DNA from: CAZUGA01 sp964619885
Lineage (GTDB): Bacteria > Pseudomonadota > Gammaproteobacteria > Methylococcales > UBA1147
DNA length: 64,000 nt
Direction: 5' to 3'
Assembly (NCBI GenBank): GCA_964619885.1
Contig: CAZUGA010000004.1
Coordinates: 1-64,000 of the forward strand
Every line of letters begins with the position of its first letter. The stretch's first letter is position 1. The position numbers and the translations under genes were made by a program. Positions 53,896-63,335 of this stretch are shown here, in pieces. Under the pieces are notes generated by a model, which saw nothing but the letters and a program-made list of their open reading frames with translations, was not told the origin of the DNA and searched no databases.

Positions 53896-54253
53896 TATTT
53901 GATGTTCGAGTGTGTTCGGCGCGCATAGAGTTTTAGGTTGGATCTTCGATCGGTAGGGACTGACCTTCGGTTCAACCCGCCATCGGGCCTTACGAACTGG
54001 GCTGAAACAACCGCATTCAAGCGCTAGGTACTGGAATTTCTGATAATTGGTGTATGTTACGCTAGGTCTTCAGAATAAAAAATAATATATAATGATATTA
54101 TTAAAATTTAAACGCATAAGAGATACTTTTAGATATACGTACGTTTTCAATACACGAACTTCAACGGTGTCGATGATAGGTTTTATTTCCTGCCCGTTAG
54201 CGTATTTCAACGGGCGTAAATTGTTAATTTAGTTCAAATATAAGGGGAATATC
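53896..54253. other. Divergent intergenic region with AT palindrome and 5'-UTR hairpin
   Basis: This region separates cysI (leftward) and nhaD (rightward). It contains an AT-only dyad AATAATAT/ATATTATT at 54081-54102 and, close to nhaD, a GC-rich hairpin GCCCGTT (54192-54198) with AACGGGC (54209-54215), loop ten bases. The hairpin falls in the probable nhaD leader. No tRNA or small gene was found. Confidence 0.45.
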
Positions 54254-55609
54254 TTGGGACGTATAGTCATTTTGTCATTGTTGATGATGTTGCCGGACCT
54301 AGTTGTCGCGGCAGAAACTGATGTTTTGGGGCAAACTGGAAGTCAACGCGGAATATTTTGCTTATTGATCTTCATTATTGCGTACATTGTTGTTGTTACT
54401 GAGGAGTTTACAAATATTCCCAAGTCCAAACCGGTCATTCTTGCCGCAGGGATAATCTGGGCGCACGTTGCCTATATGGCAAAGGAAATGGGCGTTTCGG
54501 CTGAAGACGTTGACCGGGCATTGATGCACAATCTTGAGGAATATTCCCAGCTATTTTTGTTTTTGTTGGTTGCCATAACGTATGTGAACGCAATGTCAGA
54601 GCGCAATGTTTTTGCCGTATTGCGTTCTTGGTTGATTAGAAAGAAATTCAGTTTTCGAAGTCTATTCTGGGTTACTGGAATAATTACGTTCTTTCTATCT
54701 GCGGTGGCAGATAATCTTACCTCAGCATTGTTGATAGGTGCCGTGGTTATGGCGGTCGGTTCTAATAGCCCCAAGTTTGTTAGTATTGGTTATATTAACG
54801 TTGTCGTTGCCGCCAACGCCGGGGGTGCGTTTAGTCCATTTGGTGATATAACTACGTTGATGGTTTGGCAGTCCGGACAGGCAGGATTCTTCGATTTTTT
54901 TGCGCTATTTATTCCATCATTAGTGAACTATTTTGTGCCGGCGGTTTTTATGTTTATGGCCGTTCCGAATGAAAGCCCTGCGGGGGATGAAGATAGAGAC
55001 ATCGTGCGCCTCAAATACGGGGCGCTTAATATCTGCGGATTATTTTTGCTAACCATAGCGATGGCGATATCATTCGAAAATTTTCTTCACATCCCGCCTT
55101 TTATGGGCATGATGACGGGTCTAAGTTTGTTGATGTTTTATGGATACAGGCTTAATTCGATAATGCCCGGTGGCGAGGGTTACGATATCTTCAACAAAAT
55201 TAGAGATGCTGAATGGGATACATTGATGTTTTTCTTCGGGGTCGTATTCTCGGTGGGGGGCTTAGGTTATATTGGATACCTAGAAATGGCTTCAAGCGGT
55301 ATGTACGGTGGTTTGGGCGCGACTACCGCAAATATCCTCGTGGGCTTATTGTCCGCAATTGTAGACAATATTCCGGTCATGTTCGCGGTATTAAGTATGG
55401 AACCTGACATGGATTTATATCAATGGCTGTTAGTGACATTGACAGCGGGGGTCGGTGGCTCGCTTTTGTCCGTGGGTTCGGCCGCTGGCGTTGCTTTGAT
55501 GGGGCAATCCAAGGGCATGTATACATTTTTCAGCCATCTTAAATGGGCACCAACGATAGCATTGGGATATTTCGCAAGTATTATTACGCATTACTTTGTA
55601 AACGGTTAG
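54254..55609 (+). CDS. nhaD: Sodium/proton antiporter NhaD
   Basis: NhaD expels Na+ (or Li+) in exchange for protons, typically in halophiles and alkaliphiles. The 451-residue protein has a cleaved or anchoring N-terminal segment and about twelve membrane helices. Family signatures are EEFTNIPKSKPVILAAGIIW (residues about 55-75), the ADNLTSALLIGAVVMAVG segment near 155, and the later VDNIPVMFAVL motif near 375. The start is TTG at 54254, preceded by AAGGGG; no good ATG exists nearby. A leader hairpin precedes it. It is the second sodium/proton antiporter of the window. Confidence 0.92.
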   Translation: MGRIVILSLLMMLPDLVVAAETDVLGQTGSQRGIFCLLIFIIAYIVVVTEEFTNIPKSKPVILAAGIIWAHVAYMAKEMGVSAEDVDRALMHNLEEYSQLFLFLLVAITYVNAMSERNVFAVLRSWLIRKKFSFRSLFWVTGIITFFLSAVADNLTSALLIGAVVMAVGSNSPKFVSIGYINVVVAANAGGAFSPFGDITTLMVWQSGQAGFFDFFALFIPSLVNYFVPAVFMFMAVPNESPAGDEDRDIVRLKYGALNICGLFLLTIAMAISFENFLHIPPFMGMMTGLSLLMFYGYRLNSIMPGGEGYDIFNKIRDAEWDTLMFFFGVVFSVGGLGYIGYLEMASSGMYGGLGATTANILVGLLSAIVDNIPVMFAVLSMEPDMDLYQWLLVTLTAGVGGSLLSVGSAAGVALMGQSKGMYTFFSHLKWAPTIALGYFASIITHYFVNG

Positions 55610-55773
55610 ATATTGACTGCTCAATGAAGCGGTTGCGATATGAGCAAAAGGGATTGCTGGTTAAGCTTATTGGTTTTGCGTTCACGTGAGCAATCTTTCG
55701 CAGCGTAATTTGGCGATATTTGTAGGGATATTCTATTGTCTCCCAATCTTTGCGGTATGCTAGTGCTACGGTA

Positions 55774-57333
55774 ATGATAAGGGAGGGTAAACAGATTCGA
55801 GGTTGGAGCGAATCGTTTGAAGCATTTGTACATCCCCGCGTTATAACTATGTTATTTCTCGGGTTTTCTGCGGGCATTCCAATTCTACTGATTTTTTCTT
55901 CGTTATCTTTGTGGTTAAGGGAAGCAGGGGCAGATCGATCGGCGGTCACCTTCTTTAGCTGGGCCGCACTCGCTTATTCCTTCAAATTTGTTTGGGCTCC
56001 ATTGGTTGATTGCATACCTATTCCTTTATTGAGTAGCAGATTAGGTCGGCGCCGGAGTTGGTTGTTATGCGCGCAATTTTCGGTCATTTTGGCTATTTGC
56101 TGGATGGCGATGATTGATCCCGCTGTGGCCCCTGAAAAACTAACCCTAATGGCGTTAGCAGCAGTTTTTTTGGGGTTTTCATCGGCAACCCAAGATATAG
56201 TGATTGATGCGTATAGAATAGATTCGGCTGGAAGTGAACTTCAAGCGATGATGTCATCATCATATATAGCCGGATACCGAGTGGGGATGATTGTCGCTGG
56301 CGCGGGTGCGCTGTTTCTGGCGAGTTATTTTGGTACAAAGTCAGAGGCGTATAGCTACCTAGCGTGGCGCTCTACCTATTTGGTCATGGCTCTGACGATG
56401 TTGATTGGCGTGGTTACTACGCTGGTAATCGATGAGCCCAAGCAAAATCTTAGTTCCCAACGTGTTTTTTCAGCGTTTGACAATATACGTTTTGTGCTCC
56501 TTTTCATCGTGGCGGTGACTGGATTTGTGATCGCGTTTTTTCTTACCAAAGATATTGCTGCAGGACTTAGAGTAGACCTTTCTAGTCTAATCGGAAGCAG
56601 CTATCTTGCCGGATTCTTTCTTGAGGTGAATAGAATATTTTTGGCGGTCGGGGTTGCCTTTGTGATAGCGCGTGTAGCGATTCGACTGGGATTGGTTGAT
56701 CGAGAGATGGTTAGAGTTTGTTATTTAGCACCCCTTTCCGATTTTTTCGGGCGTTATGGCCTTAAAGTTTCGATTCTATTGTTAACTTTGATTGGCTTTT
56801 ACAGGATATCAGATATAGTGCTAGGCGTTATTTCAAACGTTTTCTACCAAGACCTTGGGTTTTCCAAAAATGAAATAGCTGGGGTAGTTAAAACATTTGG
56901 CCTGCTTATGACGATTGCCGGTGGCTTTTTGGGGGGGCTTCTTTCTGCACACTATGGCGTGATGCGGATTTTGTTTCTAGGGGCATTGCTGACCGTATTA
57001 ACAAACCTACTATTTATGTATCAAGCCCATGTGGGTTACGATTTAACCATTCTTTATCTGGTTATTTCTGCCGATAATTTGTCGGCGGGTTTGGCAAGCG
57101 CTGCATTCGTAGCCTTTTTATCCAGTCTGACTAATGTGTCGTTTACGGCTGTGCAGTACGCAATATTCAGTTCGTTGATGACCTTGTTGCCTAAGTTTTT
57201 GGGCGGTTATTCGGGGACAATGGTGGAAGCTATGGGCTATTCAAATTTCTTTTTGGTTGCCAGTTTGATGGGTGTACCGGTTCTTATATTGGTTTGGTTG
57301 GTAGATCAGCAGGTTTCATTTTCAGATCAATAA
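55774..57333 (+). CDS. ampG: AmpG-type muropeptide permease
   Basis: AmpG is an MFS transporter that imports anhydro-muropeptides from the periplasm for wall recycling. The 519-residue product has twelve or more helices. Recognisable segments are LFLGFSAGIPILLIFSSLSLWLREAG near the start, WAALAYSFKFVWAPLVD near 65, and FLGFSSATQDIVIDAYRI near 145 (partly quoted), with the DAYRI element typical of AmpG. The ATG at 55774 is used; upstream TTG at 55750 would add eight codons. No ribosome-binding site is obvious. It follows nhaD by 164 bases and faces xthA convergently. Confidence 0.88.
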   Translation: MIREGKQIRGWSESFEAFVHPRVITMLFLGFSAGIPILLIFSSLSLWLREAGADRSAVTFFSWAALAYSFKFVWAPLVDCIPIPLLSSRLGRRRSWLLCAQFSVILAICWMAMIDPAVAPEKLTLMALAAVFLGFSSATQDIVIDAYRIDSAGSELQAMMSSSYIAGYRVGMIVAGAGALFLASYFGTKSEAYSYLAWRSTYLVMALTMLIGVVTTLVIDEPKQNLSSQRVFSAFDNIRFVLLFIVAVTGFVIAFFLTKDIAAGLRVDLSSLIGSSYLAGFFLEVNRIFLAVGVAFVIARVAIRLGLVDREMVRVCYLAPLSDFFGRYGLKVSILLLTLIGFYRISDIVLGVISNVFYQDLGFSKNEIAGVVKTFGLLMTIAGGFLGGLLSAHYGVMRILFLGALLTVLTNLLFMYQAHVGYDLTILYLVISADNLSAGLASAAFVAFLSSLTNVSFTAVQYAIFSSLMTLLPKFLGGYSGTMVEAMGYSNFFLVASLMGVPVLILVWLVDQQVSFSDQ

Positions 57334-57351
57334 TTTGCTACCCGTTAGATT

Positions 57352-58134
57352 CTATTGGCTTGAATTTAACGGGTAGTCATAATCGATGATCAACGGGGCA
57401 TGGTCGGAGAATCGCTCTTCTTTATAAATTCTTGTGGATTGGACCTTGCCAGCCAGTGTTGGAGAAATTACTTGATAATCAATACGCCAACCGACATTGT
57501 TTGCCCATGCTTGGCCTCGGTTCGACCACCAGGTGTATTGATCCGGTTCTTGGTCTAGGCATCTGAATGCATCGATCCATCCGTCTTTGAATATTTGGTC
57601 TAACCAAGCCCGCTCGTCGGGTAAGAATCCAGAGTTTTTCTGGTTGGAGCGCCAGTTTTTAATATCGATTTTTGTGTGAGCTATATTCCAGTCACCACAA
57701 ATAATATAATCCAATCCGGAGTCCATACAGCGTTGCAGATAGGTTCGGTATTTATCCAAAAAGTCGTATTTAATTTCTTGTCTTGCATCACCAGAAGTAC
57801 CGGATGGGATATAGATGGAGACAATGCAAAGGTTGCCCAGCTTGGCTTCAATATAACGGCCTTCGGAGTCTACCGTCGGCCAGCCAAGTTCTTGGACTAA
57901 CGTTTCCGGTTTTTCTCGGCAGTATAAAGCGACACCGCTATAGCCTTTTTTTTCAGCGTCTCGATAGTAACAGTGGTAATCGGTTGGCCAAAACGCATCT
58001 TTCTGTAGTTGGTGGATTTGCGCCCTGGTTTCCTGTAGGCAAACAAAATCTGCATTCTGTGCGGCTAACCATTGGAACAGTCCTTTTCGCTCTGCTGCTC
58101 TGATTCCGTTTAGGTTTAAGGTTATAACTCTCAT
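57352..58134 (-). CDS. xthA: Exodeoxyribonuclease III
   Basis: This AP endonuclease and 3'-5' exonuclease of base excision repair is 260 residues long, the family size. The catalytic motifs are intact: LNLNGIRAAERKGLFQW near the N-terminus, Glu in CLQETRAQ, Asp/Asn in GDWNIAHTKIDI, and the terminal SDHAPLIIDYD. It is convergent with ampG (18 bases between stops) and divergent from rpmE. No anomalies were noted. Confidence 0.95.
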   Translation of the reverse strand: MRVITLNLNGIRAAERKGLFQWLAAQNADFVCLQETRAQIHQLQKDAFWPTDYHCYYRDAEKKGYSGVALYCREKPETLVQELGWPTVDSEGRYIEAKLGNLCIVSIYIPSGTSGDARQEIKYDFLDKYRTYLQRCMDSGLDYIICGDWNIAHTKIDIKNWRSNQKNSGFLPDERAWLDQIFKDGWIDAFRCLDQEPDQYTWWSNRGQAWANNVGWRIDYQVISPTLAGKVQSTRIYKEERFSDHAPLIIDYDYPLNSSQ

Positions 58135-58437
58135 TATTATTTATATGGCTGGAACCTAAAATGGGAAATAATACAGAAATTCGAGTCGCTCTACTAATTG
58201 TCGAAATATACCGACCTTTGACCGTTATTATGATAAAAATTAAGGGTGATCCTTAGATTCTAAGGACCGATTTACGCACGCTAAATCATGGGCTTGGACG
58301 ACATTGACAAGAATATGAGAATTGGTTAAATAGGAAAGCTAGAAGAATTAATTCTGAGTTCAGCTTTAGCTCAAATCTTGCTAAATAACGCAAAATTCAT
58401 TAATATGCGTGGTTTTCTTTTGACCCAATTATCGATC
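58135..58437. other. Divergent intergenic region xthA-rpmE, nothing recognised
   Basis: This gap of 303 bases must hold promoters for both genes. I found no strong dyad or RNA motif. An upstream ATG at 58405 is in frame with rpmE but adds residues that relatives do not have. Confidence 0.4.
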
Positions 58438-58641
58438 ATGAGACCGGATATACATCCAAAATATGAAACCATTTCGGTGACTTGCAGTTGTGGAAATCAG
58501 TTCGAGACGAGTTCTACATTGTGCAAGGAATTGCACATCGACGTATGTTCGGCGTGCCATCCCTTCTATACCGGAAAACAGAAAATCGTAGATACGGCTG
58601 GCCGTGTCGATAAGTTTCGTCGTAAATACAAGAAGTCATAA
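58438..58641 (+). CDS. rpmE: 50S ribosomal protein L31
   Basis: This 67-residue L31 is of the zinc-binding C+ type. It begins MRPDIHPKYETISVTC, and the cysteines lie in TCSCGN and VCSACHP, which form the zinc site. The second part, FYTGKQKIVDTAGRVDKF, is the conserved family end, and the tail is basic. I chose the ATG at 58438 because it gives the family-typical start; longer in-frame starts lack similarity. No ribosome-binding site is visible. A weak hairpin (58669-58687, one G-U pair) follows the gene before gltA. Confidence 0.93.
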   Translation: MRPDIHPKYETISVTCSCGNQFETSSTLCKELHIDVCSACHPFYTGKQKIVDTAGRVDKFRRKYKKS

Positions 58642-58733
58642 TAAGATTCTGGAAAGTTGTTTTGAGAGCGTGCGAATTTTTCGTACGATTGTGGACGAAA
58701 GTCTAAAACTCGAGTCGCCGGTTGAAAGGCGTG

Positions 58734-60065
58734 ATGAAAGAGGTAACAGTGGTTTCTAAAAACACCTTAAAGGTAACCGACGAAAGTAGCGGTAAAACCG
58801 TACAGCTCCCTTTGTTTGATGGCACTTTGGGCCATTCAACCATAGATATTCAACCGCTAAGCAGGGACTTAGGGTATTTTACCCATGACCCTGGGTTTGG
58901 TTCGACCGCTAGTTGTAACAGCGATATTACCTTCATCAACGGCGATAAGGGTATTCTTTTATATAGAGGATATCCTATCGATCAACTTGCCGAACAAAGC
59001 AACTTTCTCGAAGTGGCTTATCTTTTGATGAACGGTGAGCTACCAAATCCCGAGGAATCGGGTGCCTTTGTCAATGAAATCAAGTGGTACTCAAAAATTC
59101 ATGAAAATCTTAGAGGGTTTATAGAGGGCTTTCATTATGATGCCCATCCAATGGCAATGATGGTTGGGGTTGTTGGTTCGTTGTCGGCCTTCTATCATAG
59201 CGAGTTGGATGTTGAGGATCCTGAGCATCGACGTATTTCTGCATTGCGCATGTTGGCAAAAATGCCAATTATAGCGGCTGCCTGCTACAAGCATTCAATT
59301 GGAGAACCATTCGTCTATCCTCGAACCGACTTGGAATATTGTGAAAACTTTTTGAATATGATGTTTTCCCATCCATCGGAAAATTTCTATATCGATGAAC
59401 GCCAATATTTAGACCCCTCATTGGCTAAAGCATTAAACCTTTTGTTTATTCTTCACGCCGATCATGAACAAAATGCAAGTACGTCTACAGTTCGCCTAGC
59501 GAGTAGTACTGGCGCCAATCCTTACGCGTGTATTGCCGCTGGTATTGCCGCGCTTTGGGGGCCATCTCACGGGGGGGCTAACGAAGCCGTTTTAAGCATG
59601 TTGGACGAAATCGGTGATATCAAAAATATCCCGGCGTATATCGAGAGAGCTAAGGATAAAGATGATCCCTTTAGGCTAATGGGATTTGGTCATCGGGTGT
59701 ACAAGAACTTTGACCCACGAGCTACGATTATTCGACAAACCTGCCACGAAATATTGGAAAAACATTCAAATAACGATCCGTTATTTGAATTGGCGTTGGC
59801 GCTAGAAGACATTGCTTTGAAAGATGATTATTTTGTAGAGCGAAAGCTCTATCCGAATGTCGATTTTTATTCGGGCGTTATATATAAGGCTTTAAATATT
59901 CCAGTGGATATGTTCACGGTAATGTTTACCATTGCGCGAACTGCGGGTTGGGTTTCACACTGGTTGGAATTGATGGCTGATCCGTCTAAACGGATCGGTA
60001 GGCCGCGCCAACTTTATACCGGACATGCTGATCGCGACTATGTATCGATGGATCAACGGGGATAG
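58734..60065 (+). CDS. gltA: Citrate synthase
   Basis: Citrate synthase condenses oxaloacetate and acetyl-CoA in the first step of the TCA cycle. The type II (hexameric, NADH-sensitive class) sequence has its catalytic residues: His in ADHEQNASTSTVR, the loop GPSHGGANEAV with a second His, GFGHRVYKNFDPRA, and a late Asp-containing VDFYSGVIY segment. The frame allows a TTG at 58722 or an ATG at 58734; the ATG is given here. The size of about 443 residues is typical. It stands alone between rpmE and the PBP1A operon. Confidence 0.94.
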   Translation: MKEVTVVSKNTLKVTDESSGKTVQLPLFDGTLGHSTIDIQPLSRDLGYFTHDPGFGSTASCNSDITFINGDKGILLYRGYPIDQLAEQSNFLEVAYLLMNGELPNPEESGAFVNEIKWYSKIHENLRGFIEGFHYDAHPMAMMVGVVGSLSAFYHSELDVEDPEHRRISALRMLAKMPIIAAACYKHSIGEPFVYPRTDLEYCENFLNMMFSHPSENFYIDERQYLDPSLAKALNLLFILHADHEQNASTSTVRLASSTGANPYACIAAGIAALWGPSHGGANEAVLSMLDEIGDIKNIPAYIERAKDKDDPFRLMGFGHRVYKNFDPRATIIRQTCHEILEKHSNNDPLFELALALEDIALKDDYFVERKLYPNVDFYSGVIYKALNIPVDMFTVMFTIARTAGWVSHWLELMADPSKRIGRPRQLYTGHADRDYVSMDQRG

Positions 60066-60105
60066 TGTCGCCATTATTGGCTAACTTAGGTTCAATAAAA
60101 CGCTT

Positions 60106-60702
60106 CTAAGGGTGATTTAAATTCAGCAACTGGCGAACTTGATTGATATCTGCAGACATTGGTAGTAATTGATTCTTTAAGAATCGGGCTGATCGTTGTC
60201 CGTCTGGGAATAGCTTTAATTGGGTCAGCGTTTCATTGGTTTGAATTTCAATCGACGGTAGCTCGATTGAATTTCCGTTACAATCAATATGAATATGTTT
60301 GCGTTCGGAGAAAGGAATATTGGCGTTAATCAATTTAATGATTAATTCTTCGGATGTTTCCATAAAAAGCTGCAAAACAATCGGTGAGTGAGGGCCTGCT
60401 GTACCTTCGAACACAGAGCCGGATAGTCTCGGGTAAAATGCTTCTAGAAATCCCATCGCGTTTAGTGCGAGTTCTCTCAGTTTTTTAATGTGATGGGCGT
60501 GCGTGTTCGATCTATATAAACGATGATATTCTTCAATCGCTCTGCTGATCTCTTCGTCGCCTGGTAGATTGACCTTGGTGGACAGTCCTAGTCTTTCGGC
60601 CGCTTTTTGTTTTGCGTTATTATAATCTTCGATACCTTCCTCAACGAATATTCGAGCCGTTTCTTGAGAAACCTTTGATTTAACGCGCGCCTTCTGATTC
60701 AT
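60106..60702 (-). CDS. Nucleotidyltransferase-like conserved protein linked to PBP1A
   Basis: This 198-residue protein is encoded directly downstream of mrcA, with TAATG joining stop and start. The N-terminal helical region has EEGIEDYNNAKQKAAERLGL. A central segment, RLSGSVFEGTAGPHSPIVLQ, resembles the GS motif and metal loop of nucleotidyltransferases, but the carboxylate positions are partly replaced (His-Ser-Pro instead of D-x-D). A hydrophobic strand LPSIEIQTNETLTQLKLF follows. I recognise the pattern from widely conserved gammaproteobacterial hypotheticals; catalysis is unproven and it may be inactive. Close coupling suggests a cell-wall connection. Confidence 0.65.
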   Translation of the reverse strand: MNQKARVKSKVSQETARIFVEEGIEDYNNAKQKAAERLGLSTKVNLPGDEEISRAIEEYHRLYRSNTHAHHIKKLRELALNAMGFLEAFYPRLSGSVFEGTAGPHSPIVLQLFMETSEELIIKLINANIPFSERKHIHIDCNGNSIELPSIEIQTNETLTQLKLFPDGQRSARFLKNQLLPMSADINQVRQLLNLNHP

Positions 60703-63110
60703 TAAAACAAAGATTGGATTTGGGTGTTTTCTGATTCGTCAGAGAGATACGGGTTGAGTCCATTGTCAATCGATTCACCAATAATAGGTTCGTGCCCACT
60801 CCGAAATATTTCTGGAATAGCATTTGGGTCGTTCGGGGACGCGAGGTGACCGGAGTGGCGGTTAATTTGTGCGCTTATAATTTCCGTTGGTTGTGGTATT
60901 TTTTGTATAGGTGTATTTTTAAGTGCTTCGGCAGTGTATTCAATCCAAATAGGTAATGCGGCTTTACCACCTGTTTCACGACTACCCAATGGTTTTGATG
61001 AGTCGAATCCAACCCATACGACAGTCGCTAGAGTGGGTGAAAAGCCATTGAACCAGGCGTCTCTTTGTTCGTTTGTTGTTCCAGTTTTGCCGGCTATATC
61101 AGATCGTCCGAGCTTGTTCGCTTTAGCGGCCGTACCCCGGCGAACAACATCCTGGAGTAATGATGTCATGAGATAGTTGACTTCTTCAGACACGACACGC
61201 GGTGCAAATAAATCGCTTTTTTCTCCTAATTCACCACATTGGGGACACGCAATTCTTGGAAGACTTTCTTCGATAATTTTTCCATTCGAGGATTCGATTC
61301 TTAAAATCAAATAAGGATCGATTAGAAAGCCGCCATTTGCAAAGACTGCATAGACTCTTGCCATTTCCAACGGTGCGGCGCTTCCACTGCCCAGCGCCAT
61401 TGATAGTGAGCGAGGTATTTGATCCGACGGCAAACCGAATCGCATCGCCGATTCGGCAACTTTTTGAATTCCAATTTGCCTAAGTAAACGTATCGACACT
61501 AAATTTCGCGATTTTCTTAAAGCAACTCGCAATCGAGTGGGTCCATAAAATTTTCCGCTATAATTTTTAGGACGCCAAGTAGGGTTATAGGAATCTTGTA
61601 ATACAATAGGTGCATCGTTGATTATGCTCGCTGCAGTAAATCCTTCTTCAAGCGCTTTAGTATATAGAATAGGTTTAAATCCAGACCCTGGTTGGCGTTT
61701 CGCCTGGGATGCTCGATTATATTTGCTTTGGAAAAAGTCGTAGCCTCCGGTCAAAGCCAGTATGCTGCCGTCGATTGGATTTATAGAGACCAAAGCACCT
61801 TCTACAGAAGGTACTTGGGCTAAAATCACACCTTTATCTTTAGATTTTCGTACACGAATAATGTCACCGACACTGACAATTTCATGCGCTGATTTCGGAT
61901 TTCGACCTCGACTATTTTCTGATTTGTACGTCCTAGCCCATTTTAATCCGTCCCATGGAACTTCAATAAATTCATCGTTACCCAGATATATGTCAATGGA
62001 TCGATCGTTTATCGAAGTCGTAATTGCAGGGATTGTGTCGCCAATATTTGAATATTTTTCTAGCTGACTATCTAGCCAATCGTTAGAAACATTGGGGGGA
62101 AGTATAAGGTGGGATAGGACCCCTCGGTATCCATGGCGTTCGTCGTATGAATGTAGGCCATTTCGAAGTGCATTTCGAGCAGCATTTTGTAACCGGCTAT
62201 CGATGCTTGTATAGACCTTGAATCCACCTACATAAGCCTCTGTTCCAAATCGCTTCACAATTTTATCGCGAACCATTTCAGCAACGTACGGTGCGTTAAG
62301 TTGGATGGTATATGCGTGTAGTTTGGCAGTAACCGGACGGTTAGTTGCTCGTTTGTAGTCGTCAAGGGTTATGAATTCCAAAGCATACATCCGACGCAGA
62401 ACATAATCTCTTCGTGTGAGAGCTCGACTTGGGTTGGTCAGAGGATTAAAATTCGAAGGTGCTTTCGGAAGGCCAGCGATCATAGCCCATTGTGCAAGGT
62501 CAAGATGATGGACATCTGTACCGTAATATATCTGAGCTGCTGCACCAATCCCATATGCTCGGTGGCCTAGATAAATCTTATTGAGGTATAACTCTAATAT
62601 CTCAAGTTTATTAAATTGTGCTTCAATTTCAAATGCGAGAAATATCTCTTTGATTTTGCGTATAAATGTTTTATCCCGCGTTAGAAAGAAATTTCTGGCA
62701 ACCTGCATTGTTATAGTGCTTCCGCCTTGGCGTTTTTCACCGGTTCTGGCGTATCCGATCGCGGCGCGAAGCAGACCTTTGTAATCTACCCCCGGATGAC
62801 TAAAGAAACGGTCGTCTTCGGCTGCAATAAAGGCTTGAATCAATTGCTCAGGGGTTTCTCCGATTATTATTGGAGTGCGTTTTTTTTCGCCATATTGAGC
62901 AATGAGCTGTCCGTCCTGACTGTAGATGCTTAATGGAATCTGCAGCTTTAGATCTTTCAAGCCGGAAGTGTCCGGGAGTTTTGGTGCCATATATAAATAG
63001 TATCCATACAAACCAGCAACCCCAATGGCTCCGCCTATAAGGGAAAATACAAGTACAAAGATACAAAGCTTTTTAAAAAAGCCAAATTTTCGTGGTTTGG
63101 AAGATGACAC
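60702..63110 (-). CDS. mrcA: Penicillin-binding protein 1A, bifunctional murein synthase
   Basis: PBP1A polymerises glycan strands and cross-links peptides in the periplasm. The 802-residue protein has an N-terminal anchor (about 13-37), a GT51 glycosyltransferase domain with AEDDRFFSHPGVDYKGLL and GGSTITMQVARNFFL, and an OB-like insert. The transpeptidase motifs are SxxK in RQPGSGFKPILY, SRN in RKSRNLVSIRLL, and KTG in IAGKTGTTNEQRDAW. The length and order are standard. It is divergent from pilM, the usual arrangement in gammaproteobacteria, and shares its transcript with the nucleotidyltransferase-like gene. Confidence 0.94.
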   Translation of the reverse strand: MSSSKPRKFGFFKKLCIFVLVFSLIGGAIGVAGLYGYYLYMAPKLPDTSGLKDLKLQIPLSIYSQDGQLIAQYGEKKRTPIIIGETPEQLIQAFIAAEDDRFFSHPGVDYKGLLRAAIGYARTGEKRQGGSTITMQVARNFFLTRDKTFIRKIKEIFLAFEIEAQFNKLEILELYLNKIYLGHRAYGIGAAAQIYYGTDVHHLDLAQWAMIAGLPKAPSNFNPLTNPSRALTRRDYVLRRMYALEFITLDDYKRATNRPVTAKLHAYTIQLNAPYVAEMVRDKIVKRFGTEAYVGGFKVYTSIDSRLQNAARNALRNGLHSYDERHGYRGVLSHLILPPNVSNDWLDSQLEKYSNIGDTIPAITTSINDRSIDIYLGNDEFIEVPWDGLKWARTYKSENSRGRNPKSAHEIVSVGDIIRVRKSKDKGVILAQVPSVEGALVSINPIDGSILALTGGYDFFQSKYNRASQAKRQPGSGFKPILYTKALEEGFTAASIINDAPIVLQDSYNPTWRPKNYSGKFYGPTRLRVALRKSRNLVSIRLLRQIGIQKVAESAMRFGLPSDQIPRSLSMALGSGSAAPLEMARVYAVFANGGFLIDPYLILRIESSNGKIIEESLPRIACPQCGELGEKSDLFAPRVVSEEVNYLMTSLLQDVVRRGTAAKANKLGRSDIAGKTGTTNEQRDAWFNGFSPTLATVVWVGFDSSKPLGSRETGGKAALPIWIEYTAEALKNTPIQKIPQPTEIISAQINRHSGHLASPNDPNAIPEIFRSGHEPIIGESIDNGLNPYLSDESENTQIQSLF

Positions 63111-63219
63111 TAGCAGTCTGGATCAGAAACAAAATTAAGGAAACGACATGTTAAGAAAACCAACAGTGAAGCGGTTAACAATTTGGGTTCTATACATTAG
63201 GCAAATTGTTAATTGCTAC

Positions 63220-63225
63220 TATACT
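63220..63225 (+). promoter_or_regulatory. Candidate -10 element for pilM
   Basis: TATACT at 63220-63225 matches five of six -10 bases and lies about 110 bases before the pilM start. The -35 region 17 bases upstream (TTAGGC) is poor, so this is only a candidate. Confidence 0.2.
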
Positions 63226-63335
63226 ACAAGATACATGACGGATGTCGCGAAAAAATCTATATCGTTCTATTATGTTTACGCTTAAGTTCGACTACGCTTG
63301 TAGTCTATTAATTTAATTCTACTCACGGAATTATT

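Noticed and set aside
53960..53990. T-arm-like GGTTCAACC suggesting a tRNA
   Set aside because: The 5-bp stems of a T-arm do not form and there is no acceptor or anticodon arm around it.
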